The notes under the pieces: generated by a model
The model's database searches: none
What the model saw: only the letters and a program-made list of their open reading frames with translations
Told to the model about the DNA's origin: nothing
Program-made: the position numbers and the translations under genes
Origin: an uncultured Lachnoclostridium sp.
Lineage (GTDB): Bacteria; Bacillota; Clostridia; Lachnospirales; Lachnospiraceae
Direction: 5' to 3'
DNA: 64,000 nucleotides
NCBI GenBank assembly: GCA_905212635.1
Contig: CAJMFH010000013.1
Coordinates: forward strand, 1 to 64,000
Shown here: positions 1 through 7,640 of the stretch, one piece after another
How the letters are laid out: every line of letters starts with the position of its first letter
How positions within the stretch are numbered: position 1 is the first letter of the stretch

Positions 1-119
1 TATTATTGCTGAAAAAAAGGGATGTAACACTATGGTAAGTTTCACGGAATAAGGTAGAAGAAAAAGTAAAAAAGTTATTACCGGATGCGGTTGTAGAAAA
101 ATATTTATCAGGTGATGAT

Positions 120-722
120 TTGATTTCAAGTGGATTCAAACCAGATATTCTTTTCATGGATATTCAGATGCCGGGAAAGGACGGAATGGAAACTGCAAGA
201 ATTGTTCGCCGGAATAATAAGGACATGATTCTGATTTTTGTTACAGCGGTGGAGGAGTATGTCTTTCAGGCATTTGATGTTGGGGCATTTCATTATCTGG
301 TTAAGCCTTTTTCAGATGACAAATTTGAGAAAGTTGTGAAAAGAGCAATAAAAACGATCGGAGAAAATTCTTCCAACGAAAATGACGATAAATATATGAT
401 GATACAGTCGGCAGGAAGTCATATAAAAGTTTTTTTGCGTGATATTGTGTATGCTGAGGTATTCAATAGAAAGGTTATTATTCACACACGAAATGCTGAT
501 ATTGAGTATTATGGAAAATTACAGGATTTATGTGATATTGCAGGAGCGGATTTCTTTCGGACACATAGAGCATATCTTGTCCATTTTAAATATGTTGTAA
601 AATATGATGCAAATTGTGTAACTTTAGAAAACGGAACTGCAATGATAGCCAAACAGAATTATCCTGAGTTTGTAAAGCAATACTTAAAATATAATCAGAG
701 GAAAGGAAGCAGGATAGGATGA
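120..722 (+). CDS. LytTR-family response regulator, N-terminally truncated
   Basis: Response regulator of the AgrA/LytR type. The receiver domain retains the phospho-acceptor Asp in the FMDIQMPG motif and the conserved Lys in LVKPF. A LytTR DNA-binding domain follows, with the usual FFRTHRAYLV core. The frame is open only from base 39, after an in-frame TAA at 36-38. The open part reads VSRNKVEEKV directly, so the first beta strand and the acidic DD pair that binds Mg are absent. The listed TTG start at 120 is the first conventional start codon but has no good ribosome site. The stop overlaps the kinase ATG by four bases, indicating translational coupling. Seen: truncation. Inference: either a decayed regulator or one that no longer needs phosphorylation. 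Confidence 0.75.
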   Translation: MISSGFKPDILFMDIQMPGKDGMETARIVRRNNKDMILIFVTAVEEYVFQAFDVGAFHYLVKPFSDDKFEKVVKRAIKTIGENSSNENDDKYMMIQSAGSHIKVFLRDIVYAEVFNRKVIIHTRNADIEYYGKLQDLCDIAGADFFRTHRAYLVHFKYVVKYDANCVTLENGTAMIAKQNYPEFVKQYLKYNQRKGSRIG

Positions 723-2089
723 GTTTGGTAGAAAAATGCTGGATGATTACATCGAATGTTTCTGTTATTGCAGTTCTGATTATTACAGGAATATGTTTTG
801 GTATTTTCGTTCGTCCATATATGAAAAAGAAAAAAGAAGCCATTGCAGTAAGTACTGTTTATATTGCAGTAATGCTTGTTTTATACATTGTTCCACCACA
901 GATAGACAATTTTTCTGCATATATGATGGGCATTATGGCAGCATTTATTGTGATGTATGCAGAAGATAGAAGGAACATATACCAGAAAATATTTCTTGCT
1001 GTCACTTTCTTTTCCCTTCGCTGGCTTGCGGTTGCAATGGCAGCCAGACTGGATGACCTTATTACGAAGGTTTTCGTCTTTCAAAATACGATTGCAAGCA
1101 GGGAATGGCTACAATACGGACTATATGCAGGAACCAGAATTTTAAATCTAATTTTCTGCATTGTTTTTATAGCAGGTGGGGTATGGCTGATTAATAAAGC
1201 ATTTGTGTATAAAAAAGACGAAATGAGTATCAAAGAGATGGTTCTGTTAATGATACCTTCTCTTGTAGGAGTTACCGGGTATGGAATTTTGCAATACTAT
1301 TTGAACATATATGAAAAGGATACAGGAAAGAATTTGATTGATACCTATGGATTTTATGGTGCTTTGAGTTTTTTGCATTATCTTATCTCTATCATTGCAA
1401 TTCTTGTTATGATTGTGATGTTTCAAAATTGGAAGGTGGCACAGGAGGAACAGTTTGAACAGGAGCTTGTGTTAAATCAGGTCAGTGATATGGAAAAACA
1501 TATAGGGAAAGTAGAAAAGTTGTATCAGGATATTCGCTCCTTGCGCCATGATATGGGAAATCATATACAGATACTGGAACATCTTGTGGCACATAATAAT
1601 ATGGATGATGCTGCAGAATATATGGAGCATTTGCAAAAGGAGTGGAATGATGTATCTCCAGAAATAAAGACAGGAAGTCCGGTAATTGATGTGATTTTAA
1701 TGGAAAAAATGAGAGAAGCAGAAGAAAAACGGATTCGGTTTACATCCGATCTTTATTATCCGGAGAATACGAAGTTGAATGCGTTTGACATGAGTGTGAT
1801 CATGAATAATGCACTGAATAACTGCATGGAAAATGTAAGTGGAGATGATCCGTATATCAGCATTTCTTCTTTTCGGAAAAACAGTATTTTTATGATAACC
1901 ATAAAGAACAGCTATCAGGGGGAGTTAAACTATAGTGACAGCGATCTGCCAGAAACAACAAAGTCAGGTAAAGGGCATGGTATCGGTCTGAATAATATTC
2001 GCCGGGTTGCCAAAATGTATATGGGAGATATATCTTTGGAGCAGGTGGATAAGGAAGTAATTTTGAGTATTATGTTACAGGTGGAATAG
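719..2089 (+). CDS. GHKL-domain sensor histidine kinase (AgrC-like)
   Basis: Membrane sensor kinase partnered with the upstream LytTR regulator; the genes overlap by ATGA. The first about 240 residues hold six or seven hydrophobic segments. A coiled linker and the phospho-acceptor box SLRHDMGNH (His277) follow. The GHKL ATPase shows an N box (MNNALNNCMENV) and a G box (GHGIGLNNIRR) near the C-terminus. The length of 456 residues fits the AgrC/FsrC-like family, whose members often sense peptides. No agrD or agrB homologue is visible downstream; upstream lies outside the window. The ligand is unknown. Confidence 0.9.
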   Translation: MSLVEKCWMITSNVSVIAVLIITGICFGIFVRPYMKKKKEAIAVSTVYIAVMLVLYIVPPQIDNFSAYMMGIMAAFIVMYAEDRRNIYQKIFLAVTFFSLRWLAVAMAARLDDLITKVFVFQNTIASREWLQYGLYAGTRILNLIFCIVFIAGGVWLINKAFVYKKDEMSIKEMVLLMIPSLVGVTGYGILQYYLNIYEKDTGKNLIDTYGFYGALSFLHYLISIIAILVMIVMFQNWKVAQEEQFEQELVLNQVSDMEKHIGKVEKLYQDIRSLRHDMGNHIQILEHLVAHNNMDDAAEYMEHLQKEWNDVSPEIKTGSPVIDVILMEKMREAEEKRIRFTSDLYYPENTKLNAFDMSVIMNNALNNCMENVSGDDPYISISSFRKNSIFMITIKNSYQGELNYSDSDLPETTKSGKGHGIGLNNIRRVAKMYMGDISLEQVDKEVILSIMLQVE

Positions 2090-2097
2090 AGACAAGA

Positions 2098-2147
2098 AGC
2101 ATTAAGTATCTTGAATTTTGAAACTAAGATATTTAGTGCTTTTTTTG
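2098..2147 (+). terminator. Rho-independent terminator of the two-component operon
   Basis: An inverted repeat of 15 bases (2098-2112 and 2126-2140, one mismatch) is followed by a run of seven T. It lies just after the kinase stop codon and separates the regulator operon from the FlxA-like genes. Confidence 0.85.
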
Positions 2148-2173
2148 TGCGAATATAGATGAAAATATGCTGC

Positions 2174-2203
2174 TTCACAACAAAAAAAGGTCGGTTCACA
2201 ACA
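2174..2203 (+). promoter_or_regulatory. Direct repeat TTCACAACA with 21-bp periodicity, candidate LytTR operator
   Basis: The 9-mer TTCACAACA occurs at 2174-2182 and again at 2195-2203, exactly two helical turns apart on the same strand. LytTR regulators such as AgrA and ComE bind pairs of about 9-bp direct repeats with 12-13-bp spacers, which is the geometry seen here. The site lies about 110 bases before the FlxA-like start codon and immediately follows the LytTR system, so control of the FlxA/FliD-like genes by that system is inferred. Confidence 0.5.
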
Positions 2204-2310
2204 TCTTACTTTTTTTCAAATGTGAAGATGCCGAAAGAGTAAATAAGAAGTCGTGTAATGCAAATTTATAAGAAACGGATTTCAAATTCTTTATTAAGGA
2301 GGACAAAACG

Positions 2311-3132
2311 ATGACAGTAAATGGTATTAGTGGAGCAAATAATGGTATTCAGGCAGGAAGTTTAGGAAGAATTACCCAGATGGATTCTGTCAGCAAAAAT
2401 ATTCAGAATCAGATTGCAAATGCACAGAAAAAGTTGCAGGAATTATCTTCTAATGAGGAACTTTCTATTGAAGATAAGATGAAGAAAAGACAGGAAATAC
2501 AGCAGGAGATCAATAATCTGAATCAGCAGTTACGACAGCATCAGATGGAGCAGAGAAAAGAGCAGCAGACGAAAAAAACATCTATGGATGATATGCTTGG
2601 AGGCAGCAGGAAGACTGGTCCGAAATCAGGAAAGCAGAGTGCAGGTCTGTCACAGGCAAGTATGCAGGCGATGATTTCCGCAGATTCCTCTATGAAACAG
2701 GCAAAGGTACAGGGTAGTATGGCAACACAAATGGAAGGCAAAGCAGGTGTGTTGGAATCTGAAATTAAGATGGATAAAGGTAGAGGAGCAAGTACAGAAA
2801 AGAAAGAGGAAGAACTGGCTGATTTACAGGCAAAGGCTCAGGCGGCAACAGCGGCACAGGTATCCACACTTGCAGATGTAAATAAGAAGATGGAAGAAGC
2901 TGCAAAGGCAGATCAGAAGGTTTCAAAGACTGAGGATAAAGATAAGTCTAAAAAGAAGAATGCAGATGACAAGATTGATGAAGATAAAAAATCAGAAGCA
3001 ACCGGAGAAAATCAGGATATTACAGTTGATACGAATGATTCAGTTTCAGAGGAAACGGTGGATGCAATACCAGATGGTGTAAACATTAGTACTTCAGAAC
3101 CTGTTGGACATAATGTTGATGTGAAACTGTAG
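2311..3132 (+). CDS. FlxA-like family protein
   Basis: The protein has 273 residues and is rich in Gln, Lys, Ala and Ser, without membrane segments. The N-terminus (MTVNGISGANNG) and the coiled segment NIQNQIANAQKKLQELSSNEE followed by RQEIQQEINNLNQQLRQHQ match the FlxA-like family common in Lachnospiraceae. The second half is a low-complexity, strongly charged region with many Lys, Glu and Asp. Escherichia coli FlxA is a flagellar-regulon member of unknown role. The start has a strong site (AAGGAGG). Two more genes follow in the same direction with gaps of 57 and 22 bases, probably as one operon. Confidence 0.75.
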   Translation: MTVNGISGANNGIQAGSLGRITQMDSVSKNIQNQIANAQKKLQELSSNEELSIEDKMKKRQEIQQEINNLNQQLRQHQMEQRKEQQTKKTSMDDMLGGSRKTGPKSGKQSAGLSQASMQAMISADSSMKQAKVQGSMATQMEGKAGVLESEIKMDKGRGASTEKKEEELADLQAKAQAATAAQVSTLADVNKKMEEAAKADQKVSKTEDKDKSKKKNADDKIDEDKKSEATGENQDITVDTNDSVSEETVDAIPDGVNISTSEPVGHNVDVKL

Positions 3133-3189
3133 GTTTGTTAATGAAATAAATCTTGCATGGATGCTGATAAGGACAAGGAGGTTGGTTAA

Positions 3190-3996
3190 ATGTCAGAAAT
3201 AAATAGTTTTAGTGATTATACAAATAAATACAACAGTAACGTAGATTACTCAGCATTGTTTGGAGGAACTTCAAATTCATCCTCATTAGGTGGTACAAAC
3301 ATATTATCAGATTACGCATCTATAAAAAATGGAAGTTATGGGAAACTGTTAAAAGCTTATTATGCAAAGCAGGATGCGGAAAAAACAGCAGGAATGGGGG
3401 ATACCTCACAGAAATTAACTCTGATGAAGACCAGTGCGGATTCCTTAAAAAAATCAGCAGATGCTCTGAATGCTAGCTCTCTTTGGAAAAAGAAGAAAAT
3501 CAAGAAGAAAGATGAAGAAACAGGCGAGGAAACAGAGGTAGAAGATTATGACTGGGAGGCAATCACAAAAGCGGTAAAATCTTTTATTGAGGATTACAAC
3601 GATGTAGTCAAGGAAGCCGGAGAATCCAATACCAAAGATGTGCTTAGGAATGCTGCATGGATGACAGGTATGACGGATAAAAGCAGTAATATGCTTGCAA
3701 AAATTGGTATTACCATAGGAAAAGGCAATAAGCTGGAATTAGATGAAGATGCTCTAAAGAAATCAGATATTAGTTCACTGCAATCTGTTTTTACGGGCTA
3801 CAATTCCTATGCAAGCAAAATATCGCAGAAAGCAACAAGTATAGGAAATGCTGCGTCAAGGAGTAAGGCAGTGACATATACAAGCAGTGGTAGTTATTCG
3901 AACACCCTCTCAAAGCTGGTTCCCAGCACAGTGGATGAAAGGGTAGGAGATAAAGACAAGAGTTCAGACACATCTTCAAAAACCACTGAAAAATAA
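3190..3996 (+). CDS. FliD-like secreted or surface protein
   Basis: The 268-residue protein has no signal peptide. Residues about 70-240 resemble the C-terminal helical domain of flagellar cap protein FliD. The features are an AxxxFIEDYNDVV helix, a KIGITIGKGNKLELDEDAL turn and a following segment ending near VFTGYNSYASKI. A Ser/Asn-rich head and a Lys-rich insertion (SSLWKKKKIKKK) are unusual for FliD. No other flagellar gene lies in the window. The assignment rests on motif-level similarity only. The start has GGACAAGGAGG upstream. Confidence 0.5.
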   Translation: MSEINSFSDYTNKYNSNVDYSALFGGTSNSSSLGGTNILSDYASIKNGSYGKLLKAYYAKQDAEKTAGMGDTSQKLTLMKTSADSLKKSADALNASSLWKKKKIKKKDEETGEETEVEDYDWEAITKAVKSFIEDYNDVVKEAGESNTKDVLRNAAWMTGMTDKSSNMLAKIGITIGKGNKLELDEDALKKSDISSLQSVFTGYNSYASKISQKATSIGNAASRSKAVTYTSSGSYSNTLSKLVPSTVDERVGDKDKSSDTSSKTTEK

Positions 3997-4018
3997 AGAG
4001 GAGAAGGAGGATGACACT

Positions 4019-4978
4019 ATGGCACTTGATGTATCAGGTTCACAGATTTATGCGGGACGGTACCACTATCGCAGATCGGAAATGCCGGATTTATTCAGAG
4101 AAGACGTAGTGCAGTCGCGCCGGGAGAAAAAGTCTATTAAGGAGCAATACTCTGTGGATACCGTGACCTTTTCAGAGGAAGGCATGGCAAAGGCGAAAGC
4201 AAAGGACTGGAGAGCATACACCATAGATAATCCGGATATTTCTCATGTTAATATAAAAGAACAGAGAGAGGAGCTTTACAGACAGCTCAACACCGTTAAT
4301 AAGGTTGATACTGCAAGTATGTTCAACTTGGAACTGGGAGAAGTGGCGTCACAGATACAAAAGGAGAATGGAGGCGGTGAACATGCGGGCTCGCACGAAG
4401 CATTTCTTACGTGTCATGGTGTACTTTTGCAGCCGGAAACATCGGAAGAGTCCGATGAGCAGCATAAGATTTTTATTGAAAAAGCAGAAGATGAATATTA
4501 TGTGCGCGTGCAGCACGAAATGACAAAAACGCATTATATTTCGTTTATCGCAGCCGTTTCTTCGGAGCGTATTCAGCTGGAAAAACGGTATCCGGAGGAA
4601 GAGGCAGAAGCGAGATTTAAGATGCAGGGGGTGCGGAAGATATTCTTTTTCTGCAATAAAGATGGGCTGTTTTCGTTAGATGTGAAAAAAGGGATTGACG
4701 ACAAAGAAGCGGCGTATTCGGATCATGAAATACGGCGGAAACAGGAAAAAATAATGGATATTTTTTATGAGTTTGGAGAGCTTATGAATCTGGATCCCTG
4801 CGATGAAAAAGTGCAAAAAGCAGCCGAAGAATTACATGAGATAACAGGAGGTCAAAAGCAAGTAGTGATAGAAATGATGAATGACAAATATTGGAAAAAA
4901 GCGATCCGCGTCGCCGGAGGAAACGGCAGTCTTGAATTTGCCCGGAAGGTCATGCGGGAATTCTATCAAACAAGATAG
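4019..4978 (+). CDS. Uncharacterised protein of the FlxA/FliD-like operon
   Basis: I do not recognise this family. The 319-residue product is soluble and acidic, with no signal peptide or membrane segment. Its N-terminus (MALDVSGSQIYAGRYHYRRSEMPDLF) resembles the short disordered heads of its two neighbours, and residues about 40-55 contain SVDTVTFSEEGM, a phrase similar to heads of flagellum-associated proteins. The C-terminal third is mostly helical and charged. It follows the FliD-like gene by 22 bases with a good ribosome site (GGAGAAGGAGG). Co-transcription suggests a shared role. Confidence 0.55.
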   Translation: MALDVSGSQIYAGRYHYRRSEMPDLFREDVVQSRREKKSIKEQYSVDTVTFSEEGMAKAKAKDWRAYTIDNPDISHVNIKEQREELYRQLNTVNKVDTASMFNLELGEVASQIQKENGGGEHAGSHEAFLTCHGVLLQPETSEESDEQHKIFIEKAEDEYYVRVQHEMTKTHYISFIAAVSSERIQLEKRYPEEEAEARFKMQGVRKIFFFCNKDGLFSLDVKKGIDDKEAAYSDHEIRRKQEKIMDIFYEFGELMNLDPCDEKVQKAAEELHEITGGQKQVVIEMMNDKYWKKAIRVAGGNGSLEFARKVMREFYQTR

Positions 4979-5060
4979 ACAGATGTTGGCAAACATTGTC
5001 GGGAACGGATCATTTCGATGTGGTAAAGTATGGTCATAGCGAAACAGAAAGGAGCAAAGC

Positions 5061-5918
5061 ATGAACTGGACAGAAGTGATTGGAGAAGCAATTTCATATA
5101 TTGAGTCACATCTCACGGAGGAAATAACATTAGAAAAAATTGCAGAGCATGTATGTGTGTCAAGCTTTTATTTTCAAAAGGGTTTTTCGTTTGCCTGTGG
5201 CATCACGGTTTCTGAATATATCCGGAACCGGCGGATGGCCTTGGCGGGAAATGACCTGCTGGCAAGCGATGCCAAAGTGATTGATATTGCTCTGAAATAT
5301 GGGTATGATTCGCCGGACAGTTTTACGAAGGCATTTACAAGATTTCATGGCGTGACACCAAGTAAAGTCCGCAGGGACCAGACAATGCTTAAATCCTTCG
5401 CCCCGCTAAAAATCAAATTATCAATCGAAGGAGGCTATCTTATGGATTACAAAATCGAAAAGAAAGCAGCATTTACAGTAATTGCTAATTCGGGCACATT
5501 TTCTTATGAAAATGCAAAGGAGATTATTCCGCAGTTTTGGCAGCAGCATTTTAAAGAGGGAAAGGGAAATGTTGTCAGTGGAGTTTATGGAATTAATATC
5601 GACGAAAAGATGGGAAAGGATTCATTTGAATACCTGATTGCAGACCCTTACAACGAAGGCCAGAAAGTGCCGGACGGATTTGTGACAAGGACGATTCCTG
5701 AATTCAGCTGGGCGGTGTTCCCATGTAAAGGCCCACTGCCGTCGGCTTTGCAGGACGTCAATACGAAGATTTTTACAGAATGGCTGCCGGCGCTCCGGGA
5801 TTATGAATTTGCCGCCGGATATTGTGTGGAAATGTACGATGATCCAACAAAATTTCCAAAAGGAACGATGGACGAAAATTACTATTCCGAGATTTGGATC
5901 CCTGTGAAAAAGAAATAA
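5061..5918 (+). CDS. AraC-family regulator with GyrI-like effector domain
   Basis: Residues about 8-105 form an AraC-type double helix-turn-helix with the signatures ISYIESHLTEEITLEKIAEH and GYDSPDSFTKAFTRFHGVTPSKVR. Residues about 125-285 form a GyrI-like/AraC effector-binding domain, as in Rob- and SoxS-related multidrug sensors. The arrangement (N-terminal DNA binding, C-terminal ligand pocket) is that of small-molecule-responsive activators. The start follows GAAAGGAG. The gene converges with the LysR gene at 5926, leaving only seven bases between the stops. Confidence 0.88.
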   Translation: MNWTEVIGEAISYIESHLTEEITLEKIAEHVCVSSFYFQKGFSFACGITVSEYIRNRRMALAGNDLLASDAKVIDIALKYGYDSPDSFTKAFTRFHGVTPSKVRRDQTMLKSFAPLKIKLSIEGGYLMDYKIEKKAAFTVIANSGTFSYENAKEIIPQFWQQHFKEGKGNVVSGVYGINIDEKMGKDSFEYLIADPYNEGQKVPDGFVTRTIPEFSWAVFPCKGPLPSALQDVNTKIFTEWLPALRDYEFAAGYCVEMYDDPTKFPKGTMDENYYSEIWIPVKKK

Positions 5919-5931
5919 AGCAGCTTTATTT
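5913..5931. terminator. Small bidirectional hairpin between convergent genes
   Basis: An 8-bp perfect stem (AAATAAAG and CTTTATTT) with a 3-base loop spans both stop codons. It is short and AT-rich, so it may be only a weak terminator. Confidence 0.35.
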
Positions 5932-6837
5932 TCCATAAGTTTCTTTTAATATCTGCTTGAATTTTGCCACGGCAGGATTGTGCACGGATTCTTTGGAATA
6001 GGCAAAACCAACGGTACGCGTCGAGATATTTTTGCGTAATGGAATCTCGATAAGCGTGCCGTTTTTTATATCTTTTTCTACAAAATTTCGAATGAGGCAG
6101 GAAACACCCAGTCCGATTTTGGCAAATTCAATCAAAAGTTCCATATTACTTGTTTCAAGGATTTGGCGGGTTTCGATGGAATTGGCGGAAAAATAGGCTT
6201 CAATATGCTGCCTTGATATATTTTCATGATCCATAAGCATAAGAGTTGCTTTTTGAAAAAAGGCAGGATCTTTTTTCGAATAATCAATTCCCTCACGCAA
6301 TTTCAAATTTTCCAAATATTGTCTGGAAGCGACAAAGGTATAAGAAAGATCGGTCAAAGGGGTAAATGCCAAAGGTTTTGAAGCGCTGGTTTCTACTAAC
6401 AGCCCGACATCCATCTTATTGGCGGCAAGCTGTAACGCGGTTTCCCGGGAAGAAAGTCCGTCAATCGTGACGCGGATATGCGGATTTTTTTCAACAAATG
6501 TCTGAAGAAGCGGCAGCATAATGTGCTTACACAAAGTGGTACTGGAACCAAAATGGATCTGTCCTACTTCAAAGGCGCGGTTGCGCTGTAACATCTGTTC
6601 GCCCTCCTGAATCGAGGAAAAGGCAGAGGCAAGATGCTCGTACAAAATCCTGCCATCCTCGGTGCATTTAACACCCCGCGAGCCACGGATGAGAAGCGTG
6701 GTTTGGAGAAGCTCCTCCAGCTTTTTTATTGACTTGCTTACGGCAGGCTGGCTGATGAAAAGTTCATTGGCAGCTGCCGAGATGCTGCCGTTTTTGGCAA
6801 CCGTGTAAAAAATGTGATATTGTGATAATGATTCCAT
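5926..6837 (-). CDS. LysR-family transcriptional regulator, divergent from leuCD
   Basis: This 303-residue LysR-type regulator has an N-terminal winged helix-turn-helix (ISAAANELFISQPAVSKSIKKLEE) and a substrate-binding-fold effector domain. I place the start at 6837 (MESLSQYHIF) because AAAGGAG lies directly upstream and the family begins this way. The frame stays open further upstream only through the tandem repeat. It is transcribed away from leuC, separated by the repeat array and leader. LysR genes often control a divergent operon, so leuCD is the likely target, perhaps with a leucine intermediate as co-inducer; that is inference. Confidence 0.88.
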   Translation of the reverse strand: MESLSQYHIFYTVAKNGSISAAANELFISQPAVSKSIKKLEELLQTTLLIRGSRGVKCTEDGRILYEHLASAFSSIQEGEQMLQRNRAFEVGQIHFGSSTTLCKHIMLPLLQTFVEKNPHIRVTIDGLSSRETALQLAANKMDVGLLVETSASKPLAFTPLTDLSYTFVASRQYLENLKLREGIDYSKKDPAFFQKATLMLMDHENISRQHIEAYFSANSIETRQILETSNMELLIEFAKIGLGVSCLIRNFVEKDIKNGTLIEIPLRKNISTRTVGFAYSKESVHNPAVAKFKQILKETYGK

Positions 6838-6870
6838 AAGGGCTCCTTTCTTTTTTTGGGATGTTACTTT

Positions 6871-7248
6871 GGTGGGGAGTGGGGCACCCCGGAATAGCTT
6901 GATTTTTTTGCATTTCCGAGGTGCATGTCTGGCAGTAGTGGAGCGAAGGTACCCCGGAGAGACTTGCTTTCTAGCATTTCCGAGGTGCATGTCTGGCAGT
7001 AGTGGAGCGAAGATACCCCGGAATGACTTGTCTTTTCTGTTTTCCGTGGTGCCTGCCTTGAGGTGGTGGAGGGAAGCCACCCCGGAATGACTTGTCTTTT
7101 CTGTTTTCCGTGGTACCTGTCTTGAGGTGGTGGAAGAAAGTCACCCCGGAATGACTTGTCTTTTCTGTTTTCCGTGGTGCCTGCCTTGAGGTGGTGGAGG
7201 GAAGTCACCCCGGAAGGATTTACTTTTTCCCATTTCCGAGGTGCATGA
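6871..7248. repeat. Tandem array of about six 64-bp hairpin repeats
   Basis: The junction CCCCGGAA recurs with its second G at 6892, 6957, 7021, 7085, 7149 and 7213, giving a period of 64 bases (65 once). Within each unit TTCCGNGGTG pairs with CACCCCGGAA to give a 10-bp stem with a single mismatch. Loops differ between a GCATGTCTGGCAGTAG type and a GCCTGCCTTGAGGTGG type. The period is not a multiple of three, so the long open frames crossing it are not conserved reading frames. It lies between the LysR start and the leuC leader. Confidence 0.85.
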
Positions 7249-7365
7249 CCAAAACAAAAAGCAGTTTACACAAACTAAGTAGTTATACTATACCATAAAG
7301 GAATGAAAAAGAAAAGAGATATAAATAAAAGTTATAGCAAATATAAGAAAAGAATATTTTACTTT

Positions 7366-7393
7366 TTGAGAATTTTTTGTTACTATATATAAA
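7366..7393 (+). promoter_or_regulatory. Candidate promoter of leuCD
   Basis: TTGAGA (7366-7371) and TATAAA (7388-7393) are separated by 16 bases. If used, it gives a leader of about 240 bases before leuC. That leader holds small hairpins (for example TCCCTCAGGGA at about 7598) but no recognisable T-box core and no ATG-initiated leader peptide. Confidence 0.4.
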
Positions 7394-7640
7394 GTGAAAG
7401 GCTGAAAGAGTTTGAGATAGAGAAGCAGAAAAGGCAACGAAATCAAGAGAAGTCGTCCGAAAAGGTTGCTTTTGCTTCCCCCCAAACCAGGGAGCCCGTA
7501 TAACCGGTGGCTTGAAATCCAAAAACAAGGGATTCCATAACCTCACAACCTCGCCGCCCCGGCGAACCACAACAGCCTACCCTTAACTAAGTAAAAAATC
7601 CCTCAGGGAGAATAGTAAAAATAGAAAGGATGAATTGACG

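Noticed and set aside
2230..2240. GCCGAAAG as a flagellar sigma-28 -10 element before the FlxA-like gene
   Set aside because: No TAAA-type -35 occurs at the required 15-base spacing.
2159..2242. 27-codon frame MKICCFTTKKGRFTT as a possible signal peptide for the sensor kinase
   Set aside because: It has no ribosome site and lies just after a terminator; its internal repetition is explained by the TTCACAACA DNA repeat.
6838..7208. Long minus-strand open frames across the repeat array, including an N-terminal extension of the LysR gene
   Set aside because: The 64-base period rotates the reading frame in each unit, and the LysR family start with a good ribosome site lies at 6837.
6871..7248. 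Possible CRISPR array
   Set aside because: Units are contiguous 64-bp tandem copies without unique spacers, and there are no cas genes.
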